41,977 nt of DNA from positions 1-41,977 of the forward strand of contig JAJDCQ010000027.1 in the NCBI GenBank assembly GCA_029260755.1. The letters are read 5' to 3'. Position numbers and translations under genes: made by a program. Within the stretch, counting starts at the first letter, position 1, and every line of letters starts with the position of its first letter. Below, one piece after another: positions 40,968 through 41,977 of this stretch. The notes under the pieces were generated by a model. The model was not told where the DNA came from and ran no database searches. It saw nothing but the letters and a program-made list of their open reading frames with translations. The DNA comes from Planctomycetota bacterium. GTDB taxonomy: Bacteria; Planctomycetota; J058; JAJDCQ01.

Positions 40968-40992
40968 CGCCGCGGGGCGCCTCGGGTAGAAT
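40964..40992 (+). promoter_or_regulatory. Probable efp promoter
   Basis: CTGACG (40964-40969), 17-nt spacer, TAGAAT (40987-40992), the same -10 as at the dnaA-like gene. The -35 overlaps the stop codon of the upstream gene; the start codon is 51 nt downstream. Confidence 0.5.
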
Positions 40993-41043
40993 CCCGGGCC
41001 TCGAACGAAGCGCGATCGCCAACTCACCCGCAGGAGAAGCCCG

Positions 41044-41610
41044 ATGTCGGTTCCCGTCACCCAGGTCAGCCGCGGCAACGTCTTCGACATGGACGACCAG
41101 CTCTACGAGGTGGTCGACACCGAGCACGTGAAGCCCGGCAAGGGGCCCGCCTACGTCCAGATGAAGTACCGGTCGCTCAAGAACGGCCGGCTCCTCGAGA
41201 AGCGCTTCAACAGCAGCGACACCCTGGACAAGGTCCACATCGACGAGAAGAAGATGGAGTACCTCTATCAGGACGGAGCGAGCTACGTCTTCATGGACAC
41301 CGAGACCTACGACCAGGTGAACCTCGACGCCCCGCTCGTCGAGGACAAGATGGGCTTCATCAAGCCGAACGAGACCTGCAGCGTGGCGTTCCGCGGCAAG
41401 GAGGCCCTCTCGGTCGTCCTGCCGACCCACGTCGTCCTCGCGATCGAGGAGTGCGACCCGGCGAGCAAGCAGAGCGGGACGAACGTCCTCAAGGCGGCGA
41501 AGCTCGAGACGGGCCTCGAGGTGAAGGTGCCGCTCTACTGCGAGCCGGGGACCCTCGCCAAGATCGACACCCGGTCGGGCGAGTTCGTCGAGCGCGTGAA
41601 CGTCAAGTAG
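41044..41610 (+). CDS. efp: Elongation factor P
   Basis: 188 residues, the usual EF-P length, with three beta-barrel domains. EF-P binds the ribosome between the P and E sites and relieves stalling at polyproline. Domain I has the tip loop HVKPGKGPAYVQ, whose lysine is K33 (equivalent to E. coli K34, the site of beta-lysylation); domain II includes RFNSSDTLDKV and YLYQDGASYVFMD; domain III ends LKAAKLETGLEVKVPLYCEP and RSGEFVERV. Start ATG 41044 with AGGAGA seven bases upstream. No modification enzyme gene is nearby. Proline-rich tracts in the window (the genes at 5394 and 33771) are plausible EF-P-dependent targets. Confidence 0.97.
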   Translation: MSVPVTQVSRGNVFDMDDQLYEVVDTEHVKPGKGPAYVQMKYRSLKNGRLLEKRFNSSDTLDKVHIDEKKMEYLYQDGASYVFMDTETYDQVNLDAPLVEDKMGFIKPNETCSVAFRGKEALSVVLPTHVVLAIEECDPASKQSGTNVLKAAKLETGLEVKVPLYCEPGTLAKIDTRSGEFVERVNVK

Positions 41611-41707
41611 CGCCGCCGCGACCGGATCCGGCCGCGGCAACCTGAGGAACGGGTGGCGCCGACACGGCAGTGACGTCGCACCGACCGGAACGAATCCAGC
41701 CAATCCA

Positions 41708-41759
41708 GCAATCCGCGGTTTCGTTCTCTCGCCGCGAAACGAGTGGAACCGCGGATTGC
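41708..41759. repeat. Inverted repeat of AATCCGCGG type after efp
   Basis: Arms 41708-41720 (GCAATCCGCGGTT) and 41747-41759 are exact reverse complements over 13 nt with a 26-nt loop. Outside them more AATCC/GGATT units occur (CCAATCCA on the left, GCGGATTGCG on the right). The build is like the CACAGATT repeat at 30381-30525. It could act as the efp terminator but lacks a T-tract. Nothing else was seen between 41611 and 41842. Confidence 0.6.
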
Positions 41760-41842
41760 GCGGATTGCGAGTTGCCGGCGTCCGGGGGCTGTTCCAGGGA
41801 CGGGAAGCTCGCGCAGAGACGGCTCGATGTGAGTCGCGCTAG

Positions 41843-41977
41843 GAGGCTGTTGCAGAATGACGCGAGCGGCTCGTCGAGACAGCGTCGTGCAGGCCGAGGC
41901 GCGCGGCCGAGGGAACCCGTCTGGCGTTCGCGAGGCCGCGGAACGAAGGCCTGCGCGGCGATGTCCGGCGAGACGCC
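41843..41977. mobile_element. Possible left end of an IS5/IS1182-like insertion sequence, cut by the window end
   Basis: GAGGCTGTTGCAGAATGA follows a CTAG (41839-41842). GGCTGTTGCA-type termini and CTAG/YTAR target sites are typical of IS5-related elements, from memory of those families. The transposase would lie beyond 41977, so this is unproven. Confidence 0.35.

Noticed and set aside
39978..41090. N-terminal extension of the Ppd-alpha frame
   Set aside because: It is antisense to the zinc-ribbon membrane protein gene, and ATG 39977 gives the family N-terminus.

Overview
The window is very GC-rich DNA from a bacterium. I infer Planctomycetota, with no marker gene to prove it. The supporting gene content is two membrane-anchored Ser/Thr kinases with large outer domains, an ECF sigma factor joined through a membrane helix to beta-sandwich repeats, an FGE/SUMF1-EF-hand lipoprotein-like protein, a PQQ-propeller protein and a PPC-repeat haem protein. 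No rRNA, tRNA or CRISPR array was seen. Long open frames antisense to real genes are abundant, as expected at this GC content, and were discarded.

Left end (1-5200): a truncated IS3-family element (OrfA, OrfB) read leftward. A 58-nt copy of its end recurs in inverted orientation at 5143-5200. Between the two ends is a visibly less GC-rich island with three co-directional genes: two secreted coiled-coil proteins and a protein with Tudor-like repeats, an FGE domain and an EF-hand. The island looks acquired.

5300-9880: a secreted Amidase_2/double-psi-barrel protein lacking zinc ligands reads leftward. Reading rightward are a membrane-anchored peroxiredoxin whose active-site codon is an in-frame TGA followed by a SECIS-like hairpin (a probable selenoprotein), and 11 nt later a fusion of a D-glutamate-cyclase-like domain with a truncated, degenerate MurD.

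10061-24731: an envelope and signalling block. It holds a giant PQQ/CBM9-like exported protein, a PknB-type kinase, a TolB-like propeller protein, and, convergently, a PPC-repeat CxxCH protein with a second kinase immediately downstream.

24732-29120: a divergent DnaA-family gene preceded by 11-bp iteron-like repeats, a palindrome and a sigma70-like promoter, then an NAD-type malic enzyme with a strong hairpin terminator.

29120-35171: a membrane-tethered VOC protein with a dyad-repeat promoter, a 740-bp intergenic region built of nested inverted repeats, the sigma factor-membrane helix-beta-sandwich fusion, and an unknown protein.

35272-39977: a tightly overlapping leftward operon: split phosphonopyruvate decarboxylase (two subunits), 2-aminoethylphosphonate transaminase, and an NTase-like/CDP-alcohol phosphatidyltransferase/LPG-synthase-type membrane fusion. 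Together they suggest synthesis, and possibly flipping, of an aminoethylphosphonate lipid. PEP mutase is not in the window. Right end: a zinc-ribbon membrane protein, elongation factor P, another inverted repeat of the interspersed class and a probable IS end.

Most promising items: the UGA-recoded peroxiredoxin, the D-Glu cyclase-MurD fusion, the membrane-anchored sigma factor, the phosphonolipid operon and the IS-end-flanked island. Promoter calls rest on recurring TTGnnn-N17/18-TAnnnT pairs and are inference.
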